The translations under genes and the position numbers were made by a program. From Epithemia pelagica (taxonomy: Eukaryota > Bacillariophyta > Bacillariophyceae > Surirellales > Surirellaceae), in NCBI GenBank assembly GCA_946965045.2, contig OX337232.1, positions 2,356,001 to 2,420,000 on the forward strand: a stretch of DNA of 64,000 bases. The letters run 5' to 3'. Shown here in pieces: positions 62,572 through 64,000 of the stretch. Below the pieces are notes generated by a model. It was not told the DNA's origin. It searched no databases and saw only the letters and a program-made list of their open reading frames with translations. The first letter of the stretch is position 1; each line of letters begins with the position of its first letter.

Positions 62572-63382
62572 TTTTTACTGCTGTAGGATGTCGGCCTTTC
62601 AAGGGAGAGTTTTGCGTCGCGTGTTGTTCTGGTATTCTCGAGTTCCCCTCGCAAACGCACACACGAGTGATTCCAAAAGTCGTTGCTTCGGTAGCTTGTT
62701 GTGCTGGTGGCCCCGTCTAGGTACTTTGATAGGTCCGGATCACACCAACGAGCCTTTCTCGTCCACTTTTTGTCGGTCGATGGGAACAACTGGACAACAA
62801 GTACCCACCCAAATAAGGAGAGACTGTGATGCGCCGATCCGACGATTTTGTTCATTTAATCACAACCCGTCCTCTGGAGAGTTGAGAGAGACTCTGTGTG
62901 AGATGGAGCTTCATGTGTCTCATGGTTCTCGTATCCACGTGGGGCCCTAACTGCGCTTCTTTCTTCGCACGAATGCAGGCTGGCATTCTCGCGATAGTGC
63001 TTCCAGTAGCATTTATTTATATTCAGATAGGTAGATGATTATTACCCCTACTTCGTCCGTTGTTTGTCCATTTCGTTCGTCCAGGGCTATACTGTAAAAT
63101 TTTGGGGCATAGATATCCTTCACGGGAGCCATTTCCTGGGACGTGCTCAACTGCAGACCAAACTCACAAAACTAGTACGGGCTTGTTCGAACGCAACCAA
63201 CCGTCGTGTGGTGATTGGTGATGAGTACACGTAGAATTGGTCGGTCTCACTTTTTCGGATTTTCACGTGTCATGTTTCGATTTTCGTTTCGTAGACCTCA
63301 CCGTGGCTCGTCAACAAACACACAGAACAGCAGCAATCACCACTTGCAGCATCCATCAAGCTCATCATAATCCGTACAGGCC
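62572..63382. other. Divergent intergenic region
   Basis: Shared upstream region of module gene C (minus) and the 183-residue gene (plus). ORFs in 62588-62950 (plus) and 62523-62855 (minus) shadow each other and show no domain. TTTATTTATATTCAG near 63013 is the only AT-rich box noted. Confidence 0.45.
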
Positions 63383-63427
63383 ATGAGTGACTCTGAATCA
63401 GAATTCGATGGGCCGAAGTTTACATGA
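63383..63427 (+). CDS. Short upstream ORF overlapping next start (ATGA)
   Basis: A 14-codon ORF, MSDSESEFDGPKFT, ends in a TGA that overlaps the next ATG as ATGA (63424-63427). It may be a regulatory uORF with re-initiation, or the true N-terminus of the next gene joined by a frameshift. Confidence 0.45.
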   Translation: MSDSESEFDGPKFT

Positions 63428-63975
63428 AGGAACGACCTATGGTCCGCAGATCCGGCCGACTCTTTTTTACGGATATTGAACAAGTCGATGAGTACGACAA
63501 ATACGAACCGCTCTTGACACAAGTTCACAACGGAGCAGCTCAATTGTTGAATACATGTCTCGGTTACAAAAACAGTATGGAAGGTCAAATGGGAATGGTA
63601 GACTTTGGGGATGGAAGTCCTCGGGCTGTCACAGCGTTGCACAATATTGTACAACACAAAGGTTCCACGCCGAAGTTCACAGTGTGCACGTTTTCTGGGA
63701 GTCGCCACAATGAGACATTCCAGGTACATTTTGAGCATTTGGGTCTTCCCTTTCAAAAGATACAGCACATGGTGTTGACTATCGGTGACGAGTCGGTCCG
63801 CTGGGACTATGGTGTGGATATTGCCTATGGGACCCTTCCGGATCCTGCACCGACGTCGAGTCTCCAAAATTATCACGTTTTCAAAGCCATTTCTCGTGGA
63901 TATGTATACACAGTGGGGACAAAAATTGCCATGGCCATTTTCACAAAACAAGCAGCAACGGTCGAGTCTGCATGA
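63424..63975 (+). CDS. Unrecognised 183-residue protein
   Basis: The frame is complete, from ATG to TGA. The sequence is mixed alpha/beta and soluble, without signal peptide or membrane segment. Notable parts: RLFFTDIEQVDEYDKYEPLL, FTVCTFSGSRHNETFQVHFE (about 85) and WDYGVDIAYGTLPDP (about 127). No family is recognised. The acidic upstream ORF (63383-63427) could belong to it. Confidence 0.65.
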   Translation: MKERPMVRRSGRLFFTDIEQVDEYDKYEPLLTQVHNGAAQLLNTCLGYKNSMEGQMGMVDFGDGSPRAVTALHNIVQHKGSTPKFTVCTFSGSRHNETFQVHFEHLGLPFQKIQHMVLTIGDESVRWDYGVDIAYGTLPDPAPTSSLQNYHVFKAISRGYVYTVGTKIAMAIFTKQAATVESA

Positions 63976-64000
63976 ATCACAGGTCCTCTGGACGTGGACC

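Noticed and set aside
63277-63292. Similarity of ttttcgtttcgtag to the MITE end at 41722
   Set aside because: Only about 13 bases match, with no flanking similarity or duplication.

Overview
The window looks like nuclear DNA of a pennate diatom, an inference from several things seen together: long intronless host genes; a paralogous family with low-complexity, Ser-rich tails that resembles no animal or plant family I know; Copia elements with diatom-type variants (protease centres D-R-G-A and D-S-H-A); and a tyrosine-recombinase (DIRS-type) retrotransposon. The species cannot be fixed from sequence alone.

Positions 1-31.9 kb are almost entirely mobile DNA, heavily nested. From left to right: a decayed PiggyBac-type transposase (1-1942, running off the window); a TTAA-flanked non-autonomous element (2311-3476); an element with 33-bp inverted ends (4108-11081) split by an apparently intact Copia element (4629-11004, LTRs identical by eye, TSD TTTAT); a fold-back array (11317-11618); a second inverted-repeat element (11766-12510); a TA-flanked transposon (12761-23098) whose own ORF is split by a second Copia element (13728-22109, TSD GCAGG, decayed pol); and a DIRS-like retrotransposon (about 23.6-31.6 kb) with gag-like, RT-RNase H and tyrosine recombinase frames.

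Positions 32.3-64 kb are host genes: a small heat-shock protein with a signal peptide, an unrecognised 1105-residue helical protein, a PPR-like protein and a 183-residue unknown. Four same-strand genes (37.0-41.1, 53.6-56.3, 57.2-59.9 and 60.6-62.6 kb) share an N-terminal module with a signature like LGITGIT; they form a dispersed tandem family. A Harbinger-type MITE (41308-41749) and a third Copia element (45841-53235, LTRs identical by eye) sit between them.

The most interesting signals are (a) the four-gene module family, (b) primer-binding sites in all three Copia elements that match the anticodon half of three different tRNAs, each ending at the same tRNA position, and (c) gag and pol lying in the same frame separated by one UGA in two Copia elements and in the DIRS-like element (there with UGA CGG, a known leaky context). 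All coordinates of LTRs, TSDs and TIRs were read by eye.
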